Both the position numbers and the translations under genes were made by a program. From Kwoniella bestiolae CBS 10118 (taxonomy: Eukaryota > Basidiomycota > Tremellomycetes > Tremellales > Cryptococcaceae), in assembly GCF_000512585.2 (NCBI RefSeq), contig NC_089241.1, positions 8,264,001 through 8,328,000 of the forward strand: DNA of 64,000 nt, in the 5' to 3' direction. The notes below the pieces were generated by a model. The model worked only from the letters and a program-made list of their open reading frames with translations, did no database searches and was not told where the DNA came from. This document shows positions 1 through 9,728 of the stretch, piece after piece; the first letter of the stretch is position 1; every line of letters starts with the position of its first letter.

Positions 1-1132
1 CATTACCATTCTGCTTCTGCTGAGCAACCATGTCTTTACGTATCCGCTGTACCTTCTTCAAAGCACCACATAAGAAATCGGTGTTCAGGGTTCGTTCATG
101 CGCCTCGTCGATGACTATTATATCGTATTTGAGCAGGAGATTGAGCTTCGAAGATGAGGATGAAGAAGAGGGATCGGGATTTGCGAGTTCTCTGTAGACA
201 TCAACTAGTTAGTAAGTCTTCTGATTGACAAGCCCAGGTCTACCATCATGCCCTGCCACCAGACAGGCATATAGTAGCAACTCGGACCCACCTCATCAAA
301 ACCCCCTCAGTACAATACCTAATCCCCGTATCTCTACTTACCATCTCCTCGAACCGAACGCTATACCCGACTTGTTCACCCAACACACACCCCATCTCGG
401 CTGCTACTCGATTCGCCAGGGCTATAGCGGGCAGCCGTCTGGGCTGGGTGACGACTATCCTAGGTCCTCTTTTGGTTGGGTAGTGAGATTTCGAGATGGA
501 ATGTGAAACGAGGAGCTGGGGAAGTTGAGTGGATTTACCACATCCTGTTTCTCCCAGGATCTGAGGCGCGATAATACGGTATGTCAGCATTCTCCGAAGC
601 ATGGGAAGGAACCTATTATATGATGTTGCTAGAATGTGGCGAGAGCTTACAATGGTAGTATCGTTAGTCATAATCTCCTCCAATATCTGTTTTCGACCTA
701 CACCCGCACATCCTCAATCAGTTAAATTACCTTCCCATGTGTCCTATCAGACAAATGAAAACAGTGACCACACTCACCTTGATAGAAAGGTAATTCCCGC
801 CGCTTTTCAAACAGTCTCTCAGCCTCTCTCCGCCTACCCTCCATGCCTGATCCTCCAGCACGTTCAACTCGTTTGGAAGGTCCATCTCCATTTGTCATAT
901 CATTCAGTTTCCGCTTCTTGTCGGTGCACCCGTTCCCATTTACGGTGGATCCAGCTGGCAGTGTGCTTGTCACCTCATCTTCATCATCCTCTTCGTCAGA
1001 TGAGGCATAGAGGAAGTTGGATACCCTGCTTATTGATGTTGAAGCCGTGGTGGTGTTTAGTTTAGGAAGTGAGGTTGACGAAGCCGAGCTGGCATTGGCA
1101 TTGGCATTTGGTTGAGAGGCGACGATAGTCAT
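1..1132 (-). CDS. DEAH-box ATP-dependent RNA helicase, N-terminal part (runs off left edge)
   Basis: Exons are 1132..778, 697..651, 560..292 and 191..1 (continuing past the edge), and the frame closes across all three introns. The protein begins with about 110 low-complexity residues containing an acidic stretch (DEEDDEDE) and a basic KKRK. The helicase core follows: LPFYQGRKQI, Walker A GETGCGKST, TQPRR (motif Ia), GYSVRFEE, YCTEGVLMR and the Walker B box DEAHERT. This is the DEAH/RHA subgroup, whose members use ATP to remodel RNA-protein complexes in splicing or ribosome assembly. The C-terminal half, which would separate splicing types from DHX33/Dhr2-like ribosomal types, lies outside the window, so no symbol is given. 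Splicing out the last intron joins MR to ELANPD and restores the conserved stretch up to DEAH, which supports the model. Confidence 0.93.
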
Positions 1133-1497
1133 GACGGCTAAGCATTCAAGGTAGTTATGAGATGGATCTCTTCCGAATGCAGCTATCCGAGTTGTACAAG
1201 GTGGAAGGCTTTATGAACGCAAGAAGTACGAATAAAGGTCAATACGATGTAGCAACGAAGGTGTTGTTGTTGTCGATATCTCGGTTGTTGATTCTCGAAA
1301 TTTGAGGTTGATGTTCATCTCACACTTCCGGCGGAAATCAAACATTCTTCAACGATCCTCACAAACCATAAGATATCCTACAAAGGTCCAGTATATCGAG
1401 AATACACCGGAACAGCAGGGATGTAGATGGAGAGATGCAACGTGATATGCATAAACTACCATCTACCAACTTCCAGCTTCCAACTACTAAGCTAGAT
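1133..1497. other. intergenic: helicase promoter and Mrp51-type gene 3' flank
   Basis: This stretch lies upstream of the helicase start and downstream of the stop of the next minus-strand gene. I see no coding exon, RNA gene or repeat in it. It should carry the helicase 5' leader and promoter plus the terminator of the Mrp51-type gene. Confidence 0.5.
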
Positions 1498-2901
1498 CTA
1501 CTGACTACCTCCCTGCCCCTGACCCTCCCCTCCCTCAACCTTATTCCTCTTCAACAACCTCTGCAACCTCTCCATCGTTGCCGATCTACTCTCCTTCTCC
1601 CTCAACCTCTCCTGCGCTTCACCCCTTGTCCTCTCCCGCCTAGGTCCACCAAGGTTCAACTCGTCCTGCCAACCCCCTTGTAGACTATTCAACCTACTCT
1701 CACTGCCCACCCATTCTCTCGATCCCACTTCTCCTAACCCCTTCTCACTCTCACTCTCAATCTCCGTGATGGACAAATCAACGTCGAATCGGAAAGTATC
1801 AAGCGGAGAAGGCTGGTTCGCACTGGACTGTCTCCATTTGCCACTAAGTCTGGGTCCAGAGTATCTACTTTCGTTCAGAGCCAGTACGCTTGGAGGTGTG
1901 GAACCCATCTCTGCTCTGTTGATTCTGAATTTACCTACTCCCGCCGAGTTGTTTGATCTAGTATAATCCGTCTGGTCGATCGAACTGTTCATATATGTAG
2001 TTTGATCCGTCGTCTTGCTATTATGTGTGCTGGTCTTCCCGGTGATTCCTCCAATGCTAACCACCCATGGAAGGTTATTCCCCACCCCCATGCCAGGACC
2101 AGCGGGTCTCCTAGATTTGTTCGACGACTCATCATACCTCGATACCTTGTTCAATACCCTTCCCTTCTTACTTAAAGCGGTGTCCAAAAATTCGTTCGAG
2201 GAGGTGGGTTTCGAAGAATAGACCATGCCATTCGTTCGGTGGGGTTTCGAGTTCAACTTGTTCGTTTCCCTATCCCTTATCTCGGAGGTTGTAAGGTCCG
2301 CTTGGTAGTTCAACGTAGAGTTCAAAGGGGTTTTACCAGTGTATGAAAGATGGATCAAAGTCCTATCTTCAGGTAAGACAAGCGTCTCCTTGATAGATCC
2401 TGATAATCCCTCCAACCTCTCATTCAAGAATGCTTTCCTACCTTTTCTGATTTTATCAAGATACGCCTCAAACTCTTTCTCGCTCATAGACTCTACATCC
2501 CTCATCCACATACCCCCATCCTCTTCAGCCCCGCCCTCAGGAGGGATCCGTTCCGTCAAAAGATCGTCCCGTCGATTATCAAATCCCGAAGTCGAACTCT
2601 TCACCAACCACGGTATAGCCTCTTCTTCATTCTGCCATCTGACTTTCCCATCCCCCCAGGCTTGGATGAACCGCGCCTCCCGCTCGCCGGATCGCCAATC
2701 GCAGTTGACCCCTGGTCCAGCGTCGAGGGAGTTGAACTTGATATATCGAGGTCCCTTCTTGATGGGCACGGAGAACTTGAGTCCCCAGTCGGAGTGTTGG
2801 GACTTGGAGGATGGGGTGGAGGTGTATATGCGGGTGATGAGTGGATCGTAAGTTGAGATGTTGGCTCTTTTGAGGAGCTGCGGGAAGGGGGAGGATGACA
2901 T
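1498..2901 (-). CDS. Probable mitochondrial small-subunit ribosomal protein, Mrp51 family
   Basis: A single uninterrupted reading frame of 467 residues, one of the few intronless genes here. Near the N-terminus it reads SSKSQHSDWGLKFSVP followed by GPRYIKFNSLD. This matches the Mrp51 signature, in which a serine/arginine stretch precedes DWGLK and a short beta-strand region. In yeast Mrp51 is a protein of the mitochondrial small ribosomal subunit and helps translation of mitochondrial mRNAs. The next 100 residues are Trp-rich and charged (DWRSGEREARFIQAWGDGKVRW). The rest is low-complexity, Ser/Asn/Arg-rich and poorly conserved in type, ending in a Glu/Arg-rich helix. The assignment rests mainly on the N-terminal motif, so treat the family as probable. 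An N-terminal mitochondrial presequence is not obvious. Confidence 0.62.
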   Translation of the reverse strand: MSSSPFPQLLKRANISTYDPLITRIYTSTPSSKSQHSDWGLKFSVPIKKGPRYIKFNSLDAGPGVNCDWRSGEREARFIQAWGDGKVRWQNEEEAIPWLVKSSTSGFDNRRDDLLTERIPPEGGAEEDGGMWMRDVESMSEKEFEAYLDKIRKGRKAFLNERLEGLSGSIKETLVLPEDRTLIHLSYTGKTPLNSTLNYQADLTTSEIRDRETNKLNSKPHRTNGMVYSSKPTSSNEFLDTALSKKGRVLNKVSRYDESSNKSRRPAGPGMGVGNNLPWVVSIGGITGKTSTHNSKTTDQTTYMNSSIDQTDYTRSNNSAGVGKFRINRAEMGSTPPSVLALNESRYSGPRLSGKWRQSSANQPSPLDTFRFDVDLSITEIESESEKGLGEVGSREWVGSESRLNSLQGGWQDELNLGGPRRERTRGEAQERLREKESRSATMERLQRLLKRNKVEGGEGQGQGGSQ

Positions 2902-4254
2902 GGTGTGTGGGTGGGTGTGGGGGAAGAGACGGGCTGGAAGATGAAAGGGTGGACCGGTGTCAGGAATTTGTCGAAAGTGGTTTAGTCGTAGGTGCTGAGT
3001 TGAGCCGAGCTAAGCTCTGTGATGGATAGGTACCAGAGGCTGTTGACTTGTCAGCGTTGGGATGATATTCGTTGACGATCGTCTTGTCGTGTATGTCAAC
3101 GTTGATGTTCATCTCATGCAACAGAGAGTAAAAGACATGTTCCGACATTTATCATTTGGAGAGATGGGATAAATTACAATAAACCCATCTCACAAATATT
3201 CCATTGTACCAAACCAAATTCCACCGTGCGCGTCTCCCCCTCACTCACTCACCCACTCTCACCCAGCCCAAATTTATCTTTTAAATTTCATTCTCTCTTT
3301 CTTTTCTCCTTCCAATCACAAAATAACTAGGGATTAACCCCCCTAGTTAAACTCATCCCCAATTCCCCATCGATGCGAAGAGCTCCGTCCTTTCTTCTGA
3401 AAGGGTGTGAGCTAAAACGATCGTCTTGGGGCCAGACAGGATGTTTCGATTGATCCACAAGAAGTCACCTGCTTAAAACAACTTTGAGGATTGAGTAATC
3501 TATGATTCAAAGTCACCTATGGGTAGCTACATTTTGTCTTTTTGTATTGTAATATAGATGAAATTATACAATGCATTGATGCATCAGTCTGTTCTGGATC
3601 ACAAAAGGCGAAAACGAGTGTCAGTCGGTAGTAGCATTGGATTGGTCATGTCAATCAATGCTGGAGAACTGGTTGAACAAGTATGAATGGTATGTATGGT
3701 GCTCGTATCCTATCGAACATGAATTCAACTCATGAGCAGCTACGAATGATGAAAAGCCCCTTCGAATGTACCTAGAATGACAAGGAAGAGGTGAAGCATA
3801 GCGATGAATCTCACATGCGGTATAGTACAGTACGGTGCATGTTCTTCATACTTGAATAAGATCGCTGATACTGCAGCTCGAACTGGAGCTCACCCAAAAG
3901 CAAAGGCCAAACCAACCCAACAACAACATCATATCCGTATCTCATTCATACTATTCATTCATACATAAACCATCTCCCCCCAATTCAACCTCGCGGCACA
4001 TCCATTCTCTAATAACCAGTCCATTGAATCTCCCATGACATCCAACCTCCCACATTCGCAACATCCACACAACGTTGAATCCCAACTCCATACGATATAC
4101 AAATACAAGATGATCGTTCAGACGAAAAACTGATATATTCAAAGGTATGGTAAAGTAGAAAATTGTGTATGTTTTGGGTAAAAGGGTAAAATCCGATAAA
4201 CCATAACGTAAAACCATAAATCATGAAACAGAATGAAATGACAACCCGGTTCGA
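2902..4254. other. intergenic, about 1.35 kb
   Basis: This stretch holds the promoter of the Mrp51-type gene and the 3' flank of the kinase gene. A 62-codon frame at 2960-3148 (minus) exists, but its composition is not distinctive and it has no recognisable motif. The sequence near 3180-3340 is pyrimidine-rich on the plus strand. I see no tRNA, repeat array or further gene. Confidence 0.4.
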
Positions 4255-7240
4255 CTAATGGAACAACTTCTTCTTCGGTTTCTCCTCCGGCACCACCTTA
4301 ATATGACTATGTCCAACAGTCTTCCCAGGATGATGACTACAACACTCAATATTCTTAACCCACTCATCACCATCATCCAACTCATCATTACCCAATCCCG
4401 TAATCTCTTTAGGAGGGGGGAGGATCGAACCACTACACTCGGGTGATCCACAACTACACATCATATCGTCTTTACCTCGTCCAACAAGCAGGTCAGAGAG
4501 CGTACATCGAATAGAAGGTTCGACAGCCAACATCCTCATGATAGCTGATCTAGATTCCCGAGGTAATAGTCTGAAGATGCTCTCCGCTCCTCCCGATTGG
4601 AAAGTCCTAGTTGATGAGATTGACGCCGCACGTTCCCTCTTGGCTTGCTGTTCTGCCCTCACACTGCTATTGGTGGTGGTCGAGGTGATACCCTGTCCAG
4701 CGCCTCCAAAGGGATTTCGGTGCGGTTCATTCACACCGGGAGTAGCAGGTGGAGAGACGGGGGAGGAGACAGCTCGATTCCTTCCTCCCTTAAATCCTTC
4801 GTCGGGGACTGATAGCTTGTCCGTCCTTGGAGAAGAAGGTACGGGGTGCGTACCCTGTCGTTTGGGCTGGGCATTGTGAGGTAAAGCGCTGGAAGTGGCA
4901 TATCGAGATGCAGGGACGGATACGACCGAGTCGCTCCTTCGTGGGAAATTCAAATCGGATCGATCTTTCTTCTCTTCCTCCCCATCCCTGAGATTGAGCT
5001 GTTGGATTCCACCCGACCCGACCTCCTCGTCAGAAGATGAAGAGATAGCGGTACTTCGAGATTCGGCTCTACCGGCTTTTGTGGGTGATTCAGACGGACT
5101 GACCTTGCTTTCCACAGCGGTACTAGCGTTGGAGACCATCGAGTTGGATCGGAAAGGTAGAGTACTTGATCCGTCATTTAATAATCCATGGGTACCGCCC
5201 ACCTTATTTCCTACACCTTCATGACCGTTCGCAACGGATGGTGCGGGAGTAGGAACGGGTGGTTTCGTACATAGTTCAGGATGGGTGTTGACGTAAAGTC
5301 GATATGACATGTCGGTCTTGAAATCCGGGATTTTCCAAGGGAATCTTCGCAGGATCATACACATGAAGATGATCGCGACGGACCAGACGTCGGTGAGTCG
5401 AGGATCATAGGCATCCTTGTTGAGTACTTCTGGCGCGAGGTAGGGATCCGAGCCGACCACTCCTGAGGCAGGGATCTGGTGTTTGCCGGGATAATGGAAC
5501 ACCGTTGCTGTACCGAAATCGATAAGTTTGACAATATTGTCGTGCGTCATCACACAGTTGTCCAATTTCAAGTCTCGATGAGCGAGACCCATGGAATGTA
5601 GGTAGTTGACACCGTCGATGATTTGTCGGAATACACAGTAGATCTCGGGTCTCGCCATTTTACCAGACATGACGACGGAGAACAAGTCATATGGTGCGTA
5701 TTCCATCACCTGAACATGTCAATCGTATATCAGCAAACTATCCTCGTCCAGGGTCATTTTGTTCAGCAGAGCTCACCTCGTAGAAATGACCATGATCATT
5801 AACAATATCCACCGTCTCAATCACATTGATATGTCTTAGGGTAACTCCCACACAGAACTCCGCAGTCACCTTTCTCTGATATTCCTTCTCCGTCTCACCT
5901 TGTCTTCTAGGTCTGAATTCCTTGACAGCGTACGTCGAGCCGCCATTCTTCGAGTTCGCCTTGATAAGTCTGACCGTACCGCCCGCACCTGATCCCAAGA
6001 CTTTACCCCATTTACCATACTTCTTCGACAGGTGAGCATGAGTCGCCTCGTGCAATGAGGGGTGAGTGAGAGCGACAACGGGGTGAGGTACACCAGGGTA
6101 CTCCGAGGCGTTCTTGGGAGTCGAGATATCGGGAGTATCAGGCGGTGATATACCTCTGGAAGGAGGGTGTGAATGACCTCCATGTTCAGCTTCAGTCATT
6201 TGAAGGGTGGATGTAGTTGTTCGACTGGGAGCAGCACTGGTAGCTCTAGATTCGGTGGGAGTCTTACTTTCTTTCTTGGACTTCTTCTCCTTGTGTTTAT
6301 CGTTATGATGCCCGAAGAAACTCGCCAGAGAAGAATGCGATTTCTCGCCCTCGTTATCCCGATGATGGTGTCTCATGAAACCCATCAAGTGAGAAGAATG
6401 AGCACCATGCTTATCATGGGTATCGTGACGAGTCGCAGCTGGAGTAGCATGACCTGTTGAAGTACCACTCGAAGCGGCATGGGGAGCACCGAGACCGTTG
6501 AATCCACTTCCCCTACGTTGGATCGCGGGGGTGGCTACCCCTGCAGCGGTGGGTGAGCCTGGGACAGATGGACCGGGAGTCTCGTTCATGTGCGAATGGA
6601 TAGCTTGAGCAGCAATCGACCCGTTCTCTCCCGTAGGAAGGTGCTTGGTCTTGTGTTCGTGGTGGCCTATGTGATGGTTGAGGAATCGTCGTAGATCGTG
6701 CAGTGGTCCAGTATGGTGTTTGGGGTGTCTGGTAGCGTTGGGTGAGCCATGAGGACTGGATGGAGCGGTCTTGGACACTTGAGAGGGTTTGTGGGTATCA
6801 GCGGTTAGATGAGAATCGTGCTGACCAGCTGGTAGCGATGGAGCAGGGGAAGGTGCATTAGGAGTAGCAGGAGTGAAAGATAGGTTGGAAGGAATGGGTG
6901 GACGTCGGTGAGCGGCATGCCACTGTTCTACGTCTGTCTTGTCTACTGGTGGTGAGGAAGATCGACTCCTGAGGGCGAGAGCTGGTTGAGAGACATTGGG
7001 TGCCTGCAGAAGAGAAAGAAGAGTTAGCCTCCAGTACAAAGTCTTCTTAATCCCATTTCTTTCCATCACGACATTCAAAAAGCGTACCAATCGGATAGTA
7101 GGATAACCAGAATTGTGAACATGACTACGAGTCTTGGATATCGAACGAGAAGAACGAGTCCGGACAGTGAAGGAATACCACTTGGGCTGCGGAGGAGGTC
7201 GAGCCAGTCGAGGGCTCTGAGGACGGAAGTCTGACCGCAT
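4255..7240 (-). CDS. Ser/Thr protein kinase, HAL4/SAT4 (Npr1-like) family
   Basis: Exons are 7240..7088, 7003..5777 and 5709..4255, giving 944 residues. The first intron is 84 bases, in frame and free of stops, so retention would add 28 residues. Residues 1-380 are disordered, with long His/Ser/Pro tracts. The kinase domain starts near residue 382: glycine loop GSGAGG, lysine in YAVKEF (about 412), HRDLKLDN (catalytic Asp about 506), DFG (about 524) and APE (about 553). The C-lobe is interrupted by about 230 low-complexity residues (about 606-835) before the final helices (SIFRLLPRESRSAIMRMLAVEP). The tail has a CSCGSPEC motif and ends KKKLFH. Fungal HAL4/SAT4/HRK1 kinases control potassium and proton transport at the plasma membrane. 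The family call is firm at the level of this kinase group; the exact orthologue is inferred. The upstream ATG at 7285 is possible but less likely. Confidence 0.9.
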
Positions 7241-7773
7241 GGTGGAGGATAGATTGGGAAAAAAACAAGGTAAAGACAGAAACAAGAAAAGTAGAAAAAG
7301 CTATGATATGAATATATCGACAAAGCATACGCAGCATTCGAAGTACTAAATATGCCAAGAAGCGATGTCAAGCTAAGCTATAATGATAATGATAGTCTAT
7401 AAGAAGGGGTCACGAAGGTAGGAAGGGTCCTTGCCAACGACGCCATGTGCAGAGTGATCATTGGTTCACACTAGACAAGCACAAAGGTAGGTAGGAAGGG
7501 GTAGGTTGCTTCCCATAGCAATGAGACTGATCCGGTCGAGTCGAAAAGACCTCTAGCAGGACACCACGACTAGAATGAGACGTAGAGTGGGGTAAAGATC
7601 CAAACAAAACAATGGGATGCACACAAGTCCGTCTTCTGTCCAAACAAGCCAAAATCAAAGAGATGAGATGAGAATGTTTTGATTAGAACGGACCAAGAAA
7701 ACAACAACCACAATACTATAACGAATCTTGGCAGTCTGTATAACAATCCAATAGATAGTCCAGTCGCACTCAC

Positions 7774-8142
7774 TCTAGGCTCCTCGACCTCATGCCAAAT
7801 CCCACCTCTACTAGGCACCTTCCTCAGCGAGGTACTGTCCAATTCCTTGTATTTCTCATATTCCGGCTCAGTATGCAACGGCACATCCTGAGGTTCGTCG
7901 TGGAATTGTTCTTCGCCAGTTATATTGTTGGAACTTCCCCTCCTGCTGAGCGGTTGACTAGGCGGTTCACTAACGTTTGGCGTAGTAGCGCCCGTTATAG
8001 GTGTGAGATGTTCAGGTGAAGGCAGGCCATCTCGCGCGGTGAATAGTTCTTGGCCTGAGGCAGTGACTAGTGATAGTCTACGTTGGTTGCCGTCTCCGAA
8101 GGAGATGGAGGAGAGAGGTACGGCGGGGGACGAAGATAACAT
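7774..8142 (-). CDS. Hypothetical exon, 123 codons, gene model incomplete
   Basis: A minus-strand frame starts with ATG at 8142 and reads a Ser/Pro/Thr-rich acidic sequence (start MLSSSPAVPLSSISFGDGNQ) up to a strong donor GTGAGT just after WHEVEEPR. The coding look and the donor support a real first exon. The 3' exon is unclear. One acceptor near 7640 would add about 20 residues and a stop. Another possibility is a long intron joining it in phase to the kinase exon at about 7220, making it the true N-terminus of the kinase. No family is recognised. Transcript data would decide between a small separate gene and a kinase 5' exon. Confidence 0.4.
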
Positions 8143-9728
8143 GATGAAATTATAGATGTCGTGGGGGTACTAGCTTATATGAAGGAGGGATTTACACAGG
8201 TCGAATAGGTGGGAACGAAGTGAGTCTTGCGTTGAACGACTAGGCTATATTCGCATTGGATGAAATGGATGAAATGTTGAAATGAAGGCGATGATACTTG
8301 GTAGCTTGGTTCGGTCGACTTTATAAGCTCGGTTGGTAGGACGAGTACTGTGAATGTGGATCCTCAATTGTCAAAGTGGATGCGTATGACACAGGTGGAG
8401 TCTTGCCGATGAGTTACCGTTCAAAGTAGATGACGGTATGATAATCCTAAAAATAGGATACGCGGATGTCGATGACAACGGAGTGAGTGGTGAGTGGGGG
8501 ATTGACGATCTTTCTTTGCTTTGCTTTGTTTTGTGATGAATACGATGTGTATGTGATGTGATGTATGAGAGACGTTCTTTGTAATCTTGGCTCCCTAGTC
8601 CGGCACGTTTGCGTGGGGGGTGTCTTGGCTGATAGTAAACTACCTTCGGTCCGGTGTGGTGTGTGATGGATCTTTTCTTTTCTTTTCCTAGGTATAGAAT
8701 GGAAGCGATTCAAATGGATATTGATGGTGGTGGTGATGATGGGATATACGATGACACTGAACCGGTCAAAGGTAATGCAACCAATACCAATATACGAGTA
8801 CAAAGCCAAGCCATCAATGTCAATGTCAAATGAATCTATGGTGAATCTGCTACTACAGTATGACTATGACTCGGTGACGATGACCGTCTCTTTTCCCCTT
8901 AGCCAACCAGCAGTAGCAAAAAGAGAGAGAGAGAGAGAGGGCATTCGTAAGTACTAGCATTCTCAGGGTGACCAAAGGGAAACAAGGGCAAATCACGGAG
9001 ATATCTCATTTACGATAAATAGTATTATGCTAAACCGGCCGCGTGCGGCATGCGATGAGAGAGAGAGCACACTTCACTTGCACACTCGTCGGCTTCGTCC
9101 GTTCCCTCCCAAAGCACCAAAGGGAGAGGTACCTCGCTTAGATTTTTCCCCTTCCCCTACCCCACACGTTTCCCCCAAAGACATGACCCTTACGATATCC
9201 CATCTCATAGTTGCATGGTAAAGCCAAGAACACACCTTTCCCCAGATGATTAGGCAAGTACGACGAGCCTCCCTCCATCTCCATCTCTCTATCAACTCCA
9301 ATCCAATCTCAAAAAGATCAAGTCAAGTGGTTCATGTGCGGGATAGAAAACCAACAGGCGAAAGGCGAATGACCAACGTAGGCTGATGATCTGCATCTGC
9401 AGTGCTGAAAGTGAACAAAATGTGACGTCAGCCCGAAACCGAATTCGAATTCGAAATCGAAATTCAATTGGGACTTCCGCCCTCCCGGTTTTAACGGCCG
9501 TTAGCTATTCAAAAGTGGCAGAGTGGCATGAACCTACTCCTTATAAATGGCATTTCGATTCCTTATAAATGGCATTTCGATTCCTTGTAAATGGCATTTC
9601 GATAACAATCTCTACATGACAGAGAGAGAATACAACACCAAGTTCCGAGATACAAACCCTAAACCATTACTATACTATCCTATGTTATATCTATCTATGT
9701 CAATCCAATGTCCGGTCACAGACCCGTA
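8143..9728. other. intergenic, about 1.6 kb, with simple repeats
   Basis: No coding exon is convincing. It contains a short (AG)n run at about 8922-8939, an AT/TTCGAA-rich patch at about 9440-9470 and a 22-base tandem repeat at 9539-9603. It serves as upstream region for the orphan exon at 8142 and 3' flank for the membrane-protein gene ending at 9729. Confidence 0.5.
9539..9603. repeat. 22-base tandem repeat, three copies
   Basis: Three head-to-tail copies of a unit containing TTATAAATGGCATTTCGA occupy this stretch. The third copy has one substitution (TTGTAA for TTATAA) and ends one base early. The unit lies in noncoding DNA just 3' of the membrane-protein gene. Nothing suggests a mobile element. 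Confidence 0.85.

Noticed and set aside
601..1065. A 154-codon plus-strand frame opposite the helicase
   Set aside because: It is antisense to a clear helicase exon and has no family resemblance.
2960..3148. A 62-codon minus-strand frame upstream of the Mrp51-type gene
   Set aside because: Too short and without motif, splice signals or conservation evidence. It could be chance in promoter DNA.
4426..4440. A tRNA B-box-like sequence (GGTTCGATCC on the minus strand)
   Set aside because: It lies inside the kinase coding exon and there is no matching A box or cloverleaf around it.
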